Notes: generated by a model not told the origin, from the letters alone. Positions 7,277-15,424 are shown, counted from the stretch's first letter. The stretch is 46,270 bases of DNA from Alphaproteobacteria bacterium (GCA_028281925.1 JANQIX010000110.1:1-46270); one strand, 5' to 3'. Numbers and translations: made by a program.

Positions 7277-8710
7277 ATGAGCGGCACCAGCGACCTGATC
7301 CGGTTGACGGCCACCGAGGCGGTCGATGCCCTGGCCGCCGGCCAGGTGACGCCGGTTGAGCTGATCGACGCGGCGGCGGCGCGCATCGATGCCGTCGACG
7401 CCGCGGTCAACGCCTTGCCGACCCTGTGCCTGGACCGCGCCCGCAGCGAGGCGGAGCGGATGATGCGGGGCGACCTGTCGCCTCAGGACGGGCATGCCTG
7501 GCTGGCCGGGCTGCCGGTGGCGATCAAGGACCTGAACGAGGTCGCCGGCGTGCGCACCACATGGGGCTCGCCGATCTTTGCCGACCACATCTCGACCCAA
7601 TCGGACACGACGGTAGAGATGATCGAGCGCCGCGGCGGGATCGTCATCGCCAAGTCCAACACGCCGGAGTTCGGCGCCGGCGCGCAGACCTTCAACGAAG
7701 TGTTCGGCGCGACGCGTAACCCGTGGAACACGGCGTTGACCTGCGGCGGCTCGTCCGGCGGGTCAGCCGTGGCACTGGCCACCGGCATGGTCTGGCTGGC
7801 CCAGGGCTCCGACCTTGGCGGCTCGCTCAGGACGCCAGCGGGCTTCTGTTCCGTCGTCGGCTTGCGGCCGAGCCCCGGAACCGTCCCGCGCGGGCCTACC
7901 ATGACCGCGTTCGACGACCTGTCGGTGGAAGGCCCCATGGGTCGCTCGGTCGCCGATGCGGGGCTGATGCTGGATGCCATGGCCGGGCTTCATCCGGCCG
8001 ATCCCATCTCCCGGCCGCTGCCCAACCGGCCTTATGCGGAGGCCGCGCGGTCGCCGCAGCCGCCGGCGCGGGTCGCGTACACGCCGGATCTCGGGTTCTT
8101 GCCCGTCGATGCCGAAGTGCGTGAGATCACCGCCGAGGCCGCCCGCGGCTTCGAGCGCCTGGGCAGCCGGGTGGAGGAGGAGACGCCCGACTTCTCCGGT
8201 GCGGCGGAGACGTTCCAGGTGCTGCGCGCGCTGGGCTATGCCGCCAAGCTGGCACGGCATCTTGAAGCGCATCGCGATCTTCTGAAACCGGATGTGGTGT
8301 GGAACACAGAGCTGGGGCTGAAGCTGACGGGCGATGAGATCGGCCGGGCACGGGCACGGCGCAGCGAACTGTTCTATCGGATGCACGCTTTCTTCCAACG
8401 CTACGACCTGCTGGTGTGCCCGACAGCCATCGTACCGCCGTTTCCGGTGGAGCAGCGGTATGTCGACCGTGTCGGCGACCATGAGTTCGACAACTACGTC
8501 GACTGGATCGGCATCACCTATGCCATCACGCTGACAAGCTGTCCGGCGCTGTCGCTGCCCGGCGGCTTCACGCAAGACGGCCGGCCGGTCGGGCTTCAGC
8601 TTGTCGGCCCGCCGCGCGGGGAAGCCAAGCTGTTGTCCGCCGCCGCGGCGCTGGAAGACACGCTGCAGATCACCGACCTGACGCCTATCGATCCCCGTGC
8701 CTTGCCTTAG
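7277..8710 (+). CDS. Amidase signature family hydrolase
   Basis: A 477-residue amidase-signature enzyme, typical in length. The Ser-cisSer-Lys triad is recognisable: Lys in GLPVAIKDLNEV, the cis-Ser in the Gly/Ser-rich CGGSSGGSAVALATG, and the nucleophile in GSDLGGSLRTPAGFC. The C-terminal CPALSLPGGFTQDGRPVGLQ block is also standard. Family members hydrolyse carboxamides; substrates range from aliphatic amides to Glu-tRNA(Gln) in GatA. GatA is unlikely because no gatB or gatC is present and the sequence reads like the stand-alone amidases. It begins 15 bases after folK and is followed by a MaoC gene after about 75 bases. The substrate cannot be inferred from the sequence. Confidence 0.88.
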   Translation: MSGTSDLIRLTATEAVDALAAGQVTPVELIDAAAARIDAVDAAVNALPTLCLDRARSEAERMMRGDLSPQDGHAWLAGLPVAIKDLNEVAGVRTTWGSPIFADHISTQSDTTVEMIERRGGIVIAKSNTPEFGAGAQTFNEVFGATRNPWNTALTCGGSSGGSAVALATGMVWLAQGSDLGGSLRTPAGFCSVVGLRPSPGTVPRGPTMTAFDDLSVEGPMGRSVADAGLMLDAMAGLHPADPISRPLPNRPYAEAARSPQPPARVAYTPDLGFLPVDAEVREITAEAARGFERLGSRVEEETPDFSGAAETFQVLRALGYAAKLARHLEAHRDLLKPDVVWNTELGLKLTGDEIGRARARRSELFYRMHAFFQRYDLLVCPTAIVPPFPVEQRYVDRVGDHEFDNYVDWIGITYAITLTSCPALSLPGGFTQDGRPVGLQLVGPPRGEAKLLSAAAALEDTLQITDLTPIDPRALP

Positions 8711-8784
8711 CTCTCTATGGAACGCACATTGACTGGCGTCCGCCCCTGCCGCACCGCCTCCGTCCCGACTGGAGACCCTCAAAA

Positions 8785-9213
8785 ATGGAAGACCTGATCG
8801 GCTATTCGGTCGAGGAGATGAAAGTCGGCCAGTCGGCCAGCTTCGCAAAGACGGTGACTGAGGCCGATGTCGCCCTGTTTGCCGGCGTAACCGGCGATCT
8901 GAACCCGGCCCATGTCAACCAGGCCTATGCCGAGCAGACCGACTTCAAAGGCAGGGTTGCCCACGGCATCCTGACCGCAGGCTTCATCTCGGCCGTCTTG
9001 GGAACGAAGCTGCCGGGACCGGGCAGCATCTATCTGTCCCAGACTCTGCGCTTCCTGGCTCCTGTGCGCATCGGCAACACGGTCGTGGCGACGGTTACGG
9101 TCAAGGAGATCTTTGCGAAGAAGAGACGCGTCGTGCTGGACACGGTGTGCCGGATCGGCGAGACCGTCGTGCTGGAAGGCGAAGCCACGGTGATGGCACC
9201 CAGCCGCCGCTGA
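8785..9213 (+). CDS. MaoC-like (R)-specific enoyl-CoA hydratase
   Basis: A 142-residue single hot-dog protein. The (R)-hydratase catalytic pair is visible in the block FAGVTGDLNPAHVN, giving Asp and His, followed by the GRVAHGILTAGFIS helix. These are the hallmarks of PhaJ/MaoC hydratases, which add water to trans-2-enoyl-CoA to make (R)-3-hydroxyacyl-CoA for polyhydroxyalkanoate or fatty-acid metabolism. The ATG at 8785 follows a CTGGAGACC ribosome binding site. It sits directly upstream of ribF with a 43-base gap, so co-transcription is likely; I recall MaoC next to ribF in other alphaproteobacteria. The natural acyl-CoA partner is unknown and no pha genes are present. Confidence 0.88.
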   Translation: MEDLIGYSVEEMKVGQSASFAKTVTEADVALFAGVTGDLNPAHVNQAYAEQTDFKGRVAHGILTAGFISAVLGTKLPGPGSIYLSQTLRFLAPVRIGNTVVATVTVKEIFAKKRRVVLDTVCRIGETVVLEGEATVMAPSRR

Positions 9214-9256
9214 CCCGATCCGGGCCGGCGGGCACGTTGCGGACCCTGCGGAGCTG

Positions 9257-10195
9257 ATGCGCGTTTTCAAGCAACTGGATGCCCTGCCGGACGATGCGAG
9301 GGGCGCGGTCGTCGCGATCGGGAATTTCGACGGCGTCCATCGCGGCCATCAGGAAGTGATCGCCGAAGCGGCGGCCGTGGCACAGGTGATGGCGGCACCG
9401 TTGGCCGCCATGGCATTCGAGCCCCATCCCCGCCGCTACTTCAAGCCGGACGACGCGCCTTTCCGGCTGACGCCGGAGGGGCCGCGCACGCGCCTCTTGG
9501 CCGACCACGGCGTCGATCTGCACTATTTGCCGAGCTTCGATGCCGGGTTCGCGGGCCAGTCCGCCCACGCGTTTGTGGAACATGTGCTGGTCAAGCAGCT
9601 GGGCGCACGGCATGTGGCCGTGGGCTACGATTTCCACTACGGCCGGGGGCGGCAGGGCAATGCGGAAAGCCTGCTGACCGACGGCCGGCGCTACGGCTTC
9701 GGCGTCACCGTGGTGACCCAGGCAGCGGACGAGACCGGCGGCATCTATTCCTCATCGCGCATTCGCGAGGCGCTGAAGGCAGCACAGCCGCAGCACGCCG
9801 CCGAGGCGCTGGGCCGCCCGTTCGAGATCGAGGGCCCGGTACTGAAGGGCGATCAGCGCGGGCGTCTCTTGGGCTATCCGACCGCCAATATCGACCTGAA
9901 CGACTATCTGCCCCCGGCCTTCGGCGTCTATGCCGTGCGTTGCGCCGTGGCCGACAATGGCCCGCCGCAATGGCGCGACGGCGTAGCGAATCTCGGCATC
10001 CGGCCGATGTTCGAGGTCGACCGCCCGCTGCTGGAAGCGCATCTGTTCGACTTCGACGGCGATCTCTACGGCCGTGTGCTGCGGGTTCAGCTCGTCGCTT
10101 ACCTGCGCACCGAGATCCGCTTCCGCTCGGTCGACGAACTGATCGCCCAGATGAACGACGACAGTGCCGCGGCACGGTCGATCTTGAGCCAGTAG
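9257..10195 (+). CDS. ribF: Bifunctional riboflavin kinase / FAD synthetase
   Basis: A 312-residue RibF. The N-terminal nucleotidyltransferase domain (about 1-180) has AIGNFDGVHRGHQ, the HxGH-like ATP motif that adenylates FMN to FAD. The ISSSRIREAL-type motif appears as YSSSRIREALK. The C-terminal flavokinase domain (about 185-305) has GDQRGRLLGYPTANID and the FGVYAVR strand, and phosphorylates riboflavin to FMN. The ATG at 9257 follows GCGGAG. In many proteobacteria ribF is directly followed by ileS and lspA; here ileS lies about 6.8 kb downstream, with an accessory block between. A repeat copy begins 5 bases after the ribF stop, marking the left junction. Confidence 0.95.
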   Translation: MRVFKQLDALPDDARGAVVAIGNFDGVHRGHQEVIAEAAAVAQVMAAPLAAMAFEPHPRRYFKPDDAPFRLTPEGPRTRLLADHGVDLHYLPSFDAGFAGQSAHAFVEHVLVKQLGARHVAVGYDFHYGRGRQGNAESLLTDGRRYGFGVTVVTQAADETGGIYSSSRIREALKAAQPQHAAEALGRPFEIEGPVLKGDQRGRLLGYPTANIDLNDYLPPAFGVYAVRCAVADNGPPQWRDGVANLGIRPMFEVDRPLLEAHLFDFDGDLYGRVLRVQLVAYLRTEIRFRSVDELIAQMNDDSAAARSILSQ

Positions 10196-10200
10196 CCGGC

Positions 10201-10280
10201 AGGTCGGATCAAGCGCAAGCGCGATTCGACCTGCTGCGGCGGCCTGTCGTCGGCTTTCGGCTTCGCCTCAAGCCGACCTA
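10201..10280 (+). repeat. Dispersed palindromic repeat, copy 1
   Basis: An 80-base copy of an intergenic repeat, starting 5 bases after the ribF stop and ending 12 bases before the GNAT stop. It reads AGGTCGGATCAAGCG at the left and CAAGCCGACCTA at the right, with a GCTGCGGCGG core. The outer ends are inverted repeats and each half can form its own hairpin. It is very similar to the copies at 10874 and 13962 and lies in the same orientation. One mismatch (GATTCGAC instead of GATCCGAC) weakens the left hairpin. Confidence 0.88.
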
Positions 10281-10292
10281 TATCTTACTCTG

Positions 10293-10832
10293 TCATTTCG
10301 ACTGATCTTGTTTTGATCCTCCAAGGATCTTAATCATGGCAATACGTCTGTAACGCCCAAGCTCATTGTATTTTTCTTCTTCATGCAAAGCTTTGAGATC
10401 CGGCCAGTTTTTGTCCGGAACAAATGCCTTGAATCCAAAACGTTGATAAAATGGCGCATTAAACGGCAAGTCGGCAAAGGTCGTTAGCGTCACCGCCTGA
10501 TAGCCTCTTATCTGAGCATGGTGAACAGCCTGTCGCAGCAGCGCCTTGCCAATTCCTTTTCCAGAAGATTGGTAAGAAACGGAAAGCTCCTTTAAATGCG
10601 CCTCTCCATCCATTTCAACGACAACGCAAAAGCCTGTCATTTTATCTGCCTTTTCTGCAACCAGAATGATAGCTGAGGGCGGCAATTCATTGTAAAAGGA
10701 AGCGGGACGCGGTTCCATCTCAGCGGCGTCTACAAGCCCCACTTCGGCAAAAGCCTGTGCTGCTTCTTTCTCAATGAGAGGGAGATCAATAAAGTCACTC
10801 GGCATTGCTTTTCGTATTTTTATATCCGCCAT
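10293..10832 (-). CDS. GNAT family N-acetyltransferase, low-GC cassette gene
   Basis: A 179-residue GNAT acetyltransferase. The acetyl-CoA-binding motif A is SVSYQSSGKGIGKALLRQAV (Q/R-x-x-G-x-G/A), followed by PFYQRFGFKAF, the classic motif B. Members transfer acetyl from acetyl-CoA to an amine; the substrate here is unknown. The ATG at 10832 follows GAGGGCGG. Base composition is plainly lower in GC than every flanking gene, with many AAA, TTT and AAT codons, suggesting recent horizontal transfer. It lies in opposite orientation to its neighbours and is framed by two same-orientation copies of the palindromic repeat (10201-10280 and 10874-10956), so it looks like an inserted module. Confidence 0.87.
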   Translation of the reverse strand: MADIKIRKAMPSDFIDLPLIEKEAAQAFAEVGLVDAAEMEPRPASFYNELPPSAIILVAEKADKMTGFCVVVEMDGEAHLKELSVSYQSSGKGIGKALLRQAVHHAQIRGYQAVTLTTFADLPFNAPFYQRFGFKAFVPDKNWPDLKALHEEEKYNELGRYRRIAMIKILGGSKQDQSK

Positions 10833-10873
10833 ACCGCCCTCGATTGCCGCTCGCCCTCAACTGCCTTGAGCCG

Positions 10874-10956
10874 GTAGCTTGCATCAAGCGAAAGCGCGAT
10901 TCGACGCACTGCGGCGGTCGATTGTCGGCTTTCGGCTTCGCCTCAAGCCGACCTAC
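10874..10956 (+). repeat. Dispersed palindromic repeat, copy 2
   Basis: An 83-base copy, 41 bases upstream of the GNAT start codon. The right half (TGTCGGCTTTCGGCTTCGCC through the CCGACCTAC end) is intact. The left end is degenerate: GTAGCTTGC stands where copy 3 has GTAGGTCGG, so the outer terminal inverted repeat is broken. It has the same orientation as copies 1 and 3. Confidence 0.88.
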
Positions 10957-11258
10957 GCCTCGCCAACTTACGCCGCAATGATGACGGCAAAGCGCCGATC
11001 CTCTCCCTGCGCCCCTTTGCCGGTGTCCGACTCGCGCACCCTGTATGCGGCGTTGTAGCGCCTTGCGCCTAGCACGATTTGCTGTCTTCGTGAGGCCGGC
11101 TCACCGGATCAATCGCGCTATGCATGCCTGGTGTGCTCAACCAATAAAAAGCCGATCAAATGCAGATCAAGTGCCTGGAGACGGCCGCCGCCGTGCCAGT
11201 GGCACGTGTTGCGGAGCGACCGGGTTCCACTGAAGACCTGGGCCAAGGGAGAGCACGG
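10957..11258. other. Intergenic leader upstream of the sulfatase gene
   Basis: About 300 bases between repeat copy 2 and the sulfatase start. The sulfatase frame stays open upstream to 11160, but that extension precedes the signal peptide and is rejected. AAGGGAGAGC at the right end is the ribosome binding site. A less GC-rich patch near 11140-11170 (CCAATAAAAAGCCG) could hold a promoter. I found no tRNA or other gene. Confidence 0.45.
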
Positions 11259-12812
11259 ATGAGATCGCTGATAAAGATAGGCATCTTTGGCGTCGCCGCC
11301 TTGGCGGCGTTGTCGACCGCCAGCGTTGCGACCGCGCAGACCGAACAGCCGAACATCCTGGTCCTGTGGGGCGACGACATCGGCATTACCAATGTCTCCG
11401 CCTATTCCATGGGCCTGGTGGGGTACAGGACCCCGAATATCGACCGGATCGCGGCCGAGGGCATGATGTTCACCGACTATTACGGTGAACAGTCATGCAC
11501 GGCCGGGCGATCGGCCTTCATCATGGGCCAGAGCGTCTTCCGGACCGGGCTGTCGAAGGTCGGTCTGCCGGGTGCCGAGCTGGGCATGCAAGAGGAAGAT
11601 CCGACGATCGCAGCCCTTCTGTCGGCTGAAGGCTATGCCACTGGGCAATTCGGCAAGAACCATCTGGGCGACCGGGACGAGCATCTGCCGACCAATCACG
11701 GCTTCGATGTCTTCTTCGGCAACCTCTACCACCTGAATGCGGAAGAAGAGCCGGAGCTGGAGGACTATCCGACCGATCCCGCCTTTCGCGAGCGGTTCGG
11801 TCCGCGCGGTGTGATCCGGTCGACCGCCGGCGGTGAGATCGTGGACACCGGCCCGCTCACCAGCACACGCATGGAGGTGATCGATGACGAGACTGCCGAG
11901 GCAGCGCTGGAATTCATCGAAGCCGCCCATGCGGACGGCCAGCCCTTCTTCGTATGGTGGAATGGCACCCGCATGCACTTCCGCACCCATGTCCGGGACG
12001 AACTGCGGGGCATTTCGGGCCAGGACGAATATGCCGACGGCATGGTGGAGCACGACGCCCATATCGGTCTGTTTCTCGACAAGCTCGACGAACTGGGCAT
12101 CACCGACAACACGATCGTGTTCTATTCCACGGACAACGGCGTCCATATGAACACCTGGCCCGACGCCGGCATGACGCCGTTCCGGGGCGAGAAGAACACC
12201 AACTGGGAAGGCGGCTGGCGTGTACCCGCGATGGTGCGCTGGCCCGGTCGCATTCCGGCCGGCGCCGTCTCCAACGAAATCATGCACCATATGGACTGGC
12301 TGCCGACGCTGATGGCTGCCGCCGGCGTGCCGGACATCCGCGAGCAGCTTCGCGAAGGCGGCGTGGAGGCGATCGGGCGCGAATACCACGTGCATCTCGA
12401 CGGCTACAACTTCCTGCCCTACCTGACCGGCGAGGCCGACGAGGGGCCGCGCAGCGAGGTCTTCTATTTCTCTGACGACGGCGACCTGACGGCGCTTAGA
12501 TACGACGACTGGAAGCTGATCTTCATGGAGCAGCGGGTGGAAGCGACGCTGCAGGCCTGGGCGGAGCCGTTCACGCCGCTGCGCATCCCCCTGATCTTCA
12601 ACCTGCGCCGCGACCCGTTCGAACGTGCCACGATCACGTCGAACACCTATTGGGATTGGTACCTGGACCACGTCTTCTTCATCGTCCCCGCGCAGCAATA
12701 CGTGGCGTCGTTCCTGGCGACCTTCGAAGAGTTCCCGCCGCGCCAGCGAGCCGCGAGCTTCAGCCTCGATCAGGTGCTGCAACAGCTGGAGGGGGGCGTT
12801 GGTTCACGCTAA
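11259..12812 (+). CDS. Exported arylsulfatase (Cys-type, formylglycine-dependent)
   Basis: A 517-residue sulfatase of the alkaline-phosphatase superfamily. The N-terminus is a Sec signal peptide with cleavage expected after ASVATA. The mature protein opens with NILVLWGDDIGI, the metal-binding Asp pair. The activation motif is SCTAGRSAF: Cys80 with Arg84, a C-x-A-x-R variant of the C/S-x-P/A-x-R sulfatase signature. Cys80 should be oxidised to formylglycine, the nucleophile. FGKNHLGD and VFYSTDNGVH supply further metal ligands. The start ATG 11259 follows AAGGGAGAGC. The product likely acts in the periplasm on a sulfate ester; length and motifs fit arylsulfatases rather than choline sulfatases, but the substrate is unknown. 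The next gene encodes a formylglycine-generating enzyme, so the two form a maturation pair. Confidence 0.93.
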   Translation: MRSLIKIGIFGVAALAALSTASVATAQTEQPNILVLWGDDIGITNVSAYSMGLVGYRTPNIDRIAAEGMMFTDYYGEQSCTAGRSAFIMGQSVFRTGLSKVGLPGAELGMQEEDPTIAALLSAEGYATGQFGKNHLGDRDEHLPTNHGFDVFFGNLYHLNAEEEPELEDYPTDPAFRERFGPRGVIRSTAGGEIVDTGPLTSTRMEVIDDETAEAALEFIEAAHADGQPFFVWWNGTRMHFRTHVRDELRGISGQDEYADGMVEHDAHIGLFLDKLDELGITDNTIVFYSTDNGVHMNTWPDAGMTPFRGEKNTNWEGGWRVPAMVRWPGRIPAGAVSNEIMHHMDWLPTLMAAAGVPDIREQLREGGVEAIGREYHVHLDGYNFLPYLTGEADEGPRSEVFYFSDDGDLTALRYDDWKLIFMEQRVEATLQAWAEPFTPLRIPLIFNLRRDPFERATITSNTYWDWYLDHVFFIVPAQQYVASFLATFEEFPPRQRAASFSLDQVLQQLEGGVGSR

Positions 12813-12920
12813 TCCCGTTCGGCTTCAGTCTTGTTGATCCGAGGGTCTTGCGGTGAGGAGGCGGAAACCATGGCATGAATGGCTCCGCCTCCCCACACGC
12901 CTTCCAGGGAGCAGCGGGAC

Positions 12921-13958
12921 ATGACGGTGCTGGGAGCCAGTCACCTTTCGATCGCTATCGGCGTAGCGTGCTGGGCCGCTGCCGTGATGGCGGTTCCCGC
13001 AGGCACGTCGGCCACCGAGTTCTGTGAAGACTATGGGGGACTACCTGTTGGCGACGGCCCCCATGCCGGCATGGTTCGCTTGGAGGGCGGCACATTCACC
13101 ATGGGCGCAGACGATGAACGGCCCGAGGAGCGTGCCGCCAGAGAGGTGACCGTCTCATCGTTCTGGATCGATCGGCACGAGGTGACGAACGCCCAATTCA
13201 GCACCTTCGTCGAAGCGACGGGCTATCGGACGGTTGCCGAGCGCGGATTGGATCCGGACCTTTACCGCGCCATTCCGGCGGATCTGCGTGTGCCCGGCTC
13301 GATGGTGTTCTCGCCGCCGGACGACCCCGTCAGCTTGCGCGATCACCGCGCCTGGTGGCGCTATGTGCCCGGCGCAAACTGGCGCCAGCCCTTGGGCGAA
13401 GGCAGCAGCATCGACGGGCTTAACAACTATCCGGTAGTCCACATCGCCCACGAAGATGCCATGGCATATGCCGAATGGGCCGGCCGCGACCTGCCGACCG
13501 AAGCGGAATGGGAGTATGCCGCCCGCGGCGGCCTGGAGGGCGCTCGCTATACCTGGGGCGAGACCTACAACCCGGCCGAGGGCTGGAAGGCCAATACCTG
13601 GCAGGGCGCGTTCCCCCACGAGAATACCGGGGCCGACGGCCATGCCGGATCGGCCCCGGTCGGCTGCTTCGCCGCCAACGGGTACGGCCTCTATGACATG
13701 GCCGGGAATGTCTGGGAGTACGCGCGGGACTATTGGGCGCCGGGCCACCCGCCGTTTGCCGAAGCCGATCCCAGGGGGCCGGGGCGTGTCTTCGCCGCAC
13801 GCTTCGGCAGTCCCATGGGGCCATCGGTTGTCGTCAAGGGCGGGTCCTGGCTGTGCGCACCGGGTTTCTGCCTGCGCTATCGCCCCTCGGCGCGACAGCC
13901 GCAGGAACCGGGCCTCGGCTCGAACCATATCGGGTTCCGCACGGTCTTGCGGGAGTAG
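12921..13958 (+). CDS. Formylglycine-generating enzyme (FGE/SUMF1 family) with signal peptide
   Basis: A 345-residue FGE-sulfatase-domain protein. The body has MVRLEGGTFTMGADD, the DRHEVTNAQF block, LPTEAEWEYAARGG and YDMAGNVWEYARD. In the C-terminal region GGSWLCAPGFCLRYR has Cys312 and Cys317, five residues apart, matching Cys336/Cys341 that bind copper and catalyse formylglycine formation in human FGE. Catalytic competence is therefore likely, unlike many FGE-fold proteins that lack these cysteines. The first ~35 residues (after ATG 12921, with AGGGAGCAGCGG upstream) look like a Sec signal, with a hydrophobic core around SIAIGVACWAAAVMAV. If real, it would modify the sulfatase outside the cytoplasm. 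It starts 109 bases after the sulfatase stop, probably in one operon, and repeat copy 3 begins 3 bases after its stop. Confidence 0.9.
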   Translation: MTVLGASHLSIAIGVACWAAAVMAVPAGTSATEFCEDYGGLPVGDGPHAGMVRLEGGTFTMGADDERPEERAAREVTVSSFWIDRHEVTNAQFSTFVEATGYRTVAERGLDPDLYRAIPADLRVPGSMVFSPPDDPVSLRDHRAWWRYVPGANWRQPLGEGSSIDGLNNYPVVHIAHEDAMAYAEWAGRDLPTEAEWEYAARGGLEGARYTWGETYNPAEGWKANTWQGAFPHENTGADGHAGSAPVGCFAANGYGLYDMAGNVWEYARDYWAPGHPPFAEADPRGPGRVFAARFGSPMGPSVVVKGGSWLCAPGFCLRYRPSARQPQEPGLGSNHIGFRTVLRE

Positions 13959-13961
13959 CCC

Positions 13962-14044
13962 GTAGGTCGGATCAAGCGAAAGCGCGATCCGACGCGCTGC
14001 GGCGACCCGATGTCGGCTTTCGGCTTCGCCTTTAGCCGACCTAC
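13962..14044 (+). repeat. Dispersed palindromic repeat, copy 3 (best preserved)
   Basis: An 83-base copy starting 3 bases after the FGE stop codon. The ends are perfect 9-bp inverted repeats, GTAGGTCGG (13962-13970) and CCGACCTAC (14036-14044). Inside are two perfect hairpins: GTCGGATC / GATCCGAC (13966-13973 and 13986-13993) and GTCGGCT / AGCCGAC (14012-14018 and 14034-14040). The structure resembles REP or BIME-type repeats. It may also act as a terminator for the sulfatase-FGE unit, although no T-run follows. Confidence 0.9.
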
Positions 14045-14164
14045 GTCCGATACACAAAGGCGTGGCACCGCTTGTGTTTCCGCCACCTGCGTCCGCATAC
14101 CGCCACAGGATCGCCTTTGCCATGCTGTAGGGAGGCAGCTACGCGATCAAGGAACGGACGCAAG

Positions 14165-14536
14165 ATGCTGGTCTGGAGCGATGCCGACGTCGCCGCATGC
14201 CTGGAGGTTCTGCCCACCTATGACGAAGACGGCGACTGCTACAGCTATGTCGTCGCGTCGGATGGCCTGCGGCTGGAGCTCGCCATCAGCTCGTTTGCCG
14301 CAGACGTCGCCCTGGCGCTCTATCGCGACGGTATCGAGGCTCCGGTGTTTTCCGTACGCCTGATCGACTGCGAAGCCATCCGTCATGTGACCGACGGCAG
14401 CGGCGAGTTCCTGGAATTCGCGCCGGCCGAGTGTTTCAGTGGCCGCTATGACGAGCAGATGACGATCCCCTTCGGTTTCCGTCTGGCCGTCAAGCCGAGC
14501 ATCCGGATCTCACTGTTTTCCAAGGCATCCATGTGA
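14165..14536 (+). CDS. Hypothetical protein, small and acidic
   Basis: A 123-residue protein I cannot assign. It has no signal peptide or membrane segment. The sequence alternates hydrophobic and polar residues in strand-like blocks (YSYVVASDGLRLELAI, ALALYRDGIEAPVFSVRL), suggesting a small mixed alpha/beta fold. The frame is open further upstream to 14072, but that part is Arg-rich and unlike a real N-terminus. The ATG at 14165 follows ACGCAAG, a weak ribosome binding site. It lies between repeat copy 3 and the convergent GST gene. Coding is plausible from length and base use but unproven. Confidence 0.5.
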   Translation: MLVWSDADVAACLEVLPTYDEDGDCYSYVVASDGLRLELAISSFAADVALALYRDGIEAPVFSVRLIDCEAIRHVTDGSGEFLEFAPAECFSGRYDEQMTIPFGFRLAVKPSIRISLFSKASM

Positions 14537-14583
14537 CACGGATGGAATCGGGCGTCGGCTTCATCGCCCCGCCGACGATCTCA

Positions 14584-14603
14584 GCCGCATTTGGTGATGC
14601 GGC
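14584..14603. terminator. Hairpin between convergent genes, possible weak terminator
   Basis: GCCGCAT and ATGCGGC form a perfect 7-bp stem around the loop TTGGTG. It lies between the convergent hypothetical (stop at 14536) and GST (stop at 14653). Only a short T-run (GTTT) follows on the plus strand, so termination is uncertain. Confidence 0.35.
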
Positions 14604-14652
14604 CGTTTGCCTCTGTTGTGGCTCTCTCACGACGGATTTCTCTGTGTCTGCG

Positions 14653-15354
14653 TCAGCAACATACATCGAGTGCGCACTCTCGACCCAAAGAACAGGTTTC
14701 AACAGCGCGACCTCGCCCGAGGTAAGTCTGATCTGAGAGGTAAAACGCCGAGAAAGCCTCTTCGAAATCCGGTGAGACTGACTTCTCTGCAAGCCCCGTA
14801 CGCAATAGCTGTCTTTGCCATTTCTTCAGCTTGGGCCGATCGCCCACGAAGTCGTAGCAGGACCGACGCTTGATGATGTCAGCGCGGTGAAGCAGCGGGA
14901 GCCAGGCGATATCAACCATGCCGATGGTGTCGCCCCCGAAAAAGGGCGTGTTGCCGAGCCGCTTCTCCATCCTGTCGAAGGCCTTGCCGAGCTTCTGGCT
15001 GCGCTCCGTCAGCACATCCTGATCGGGGCTGCGCTGTGCACTGCATTGAACCAGATAGTTCTTCGCTGCGAGATAGCTCCATGCCCGGTTCTTTGCTTTT
15101 TCCTCAAGCGAAAGTTCAGGCTGGAGCGCGGGATAGGCCTCTTCCAGGTACTCTACGATGGCGTCCGATTCAAACAACGCTTCCTCGCCATCTGTAATCA
15201 GCACGGGAACCTGGCCGTTCGGCGAAATGTCCAGAAACCACTGAGGCTTGTCGCTCAGGCTGATGAATTCAAGCTGGTAGTCGACGTTCTTGGCTTCGAG
15301 CAGCGCCGTGACGCGCTGGACAAAGGGGCAAATCTTGAAACTGACGACTTTCAT
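14653..15354 (-). CDS. Glutathione S-transferase, cysteine (omega-like) type
   Basis: A 233-residue GST. The N-terminal thioredoxin-like domain starts KVVSFKICPFVQRVTALLE, with a Cys in CPF-x-Q at the active-site position, as in omega and related Cys-type GSTs. NGQVPVLITDG supplies the cis-Pro loop and ALFESDAIVEYLEE the Glu-Ser glutathione-binding pair. The C-terminal helical domain includes GNTPFFGGDTIGMVDIAWLPLL, the conserved helix-capping Asp motif. Such enzymes perform thiol transfer, dehalogenation or dehydroascorbate-type reductions. The ATG at 15354 follows GAGGAG at the right distance; the longer frame to 15405 is not needed. It diverges from an ArsR regulator and a palindromic site lies between them, so it is the likely regulated target. 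Confidence 0.9.
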   Translation of the reverse strand: MKVVSFKICPFVQRVTALLEAKNVDYQLEFISLSDKPQWFLDISPNGQVPVLITDGEEALFESDAIVEYLEEAYPALQPELSLEEKAKNRAWSYLAAKNYLVQCSAQRSPDQDVLTERSQKLGKAFDRMEKRLGNTPFFGGDTIGMVDIAWLPLLHRADIIKRRSCYDFVGDRPKLKKWQRQLLRTGLAEKSVSPDFEEAFSAFYLSDQTYLGRGRAVETCSLGRECALDVCC

Positions 15355-15424
15355 AGGGTTGCTCCTCACAAATCCAGCTTCACGACAGCCCTTGAAGATG
15401 CTCATCGGCGGGAATATGCTGCTT

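Noticed and set aside
11493..12782. 429-residue minus-strand frame over the sulfatase
   Set aside because: Antisense shadow of the sulfatase; composition is rich in His, Gln and Arg and shows no family motif.
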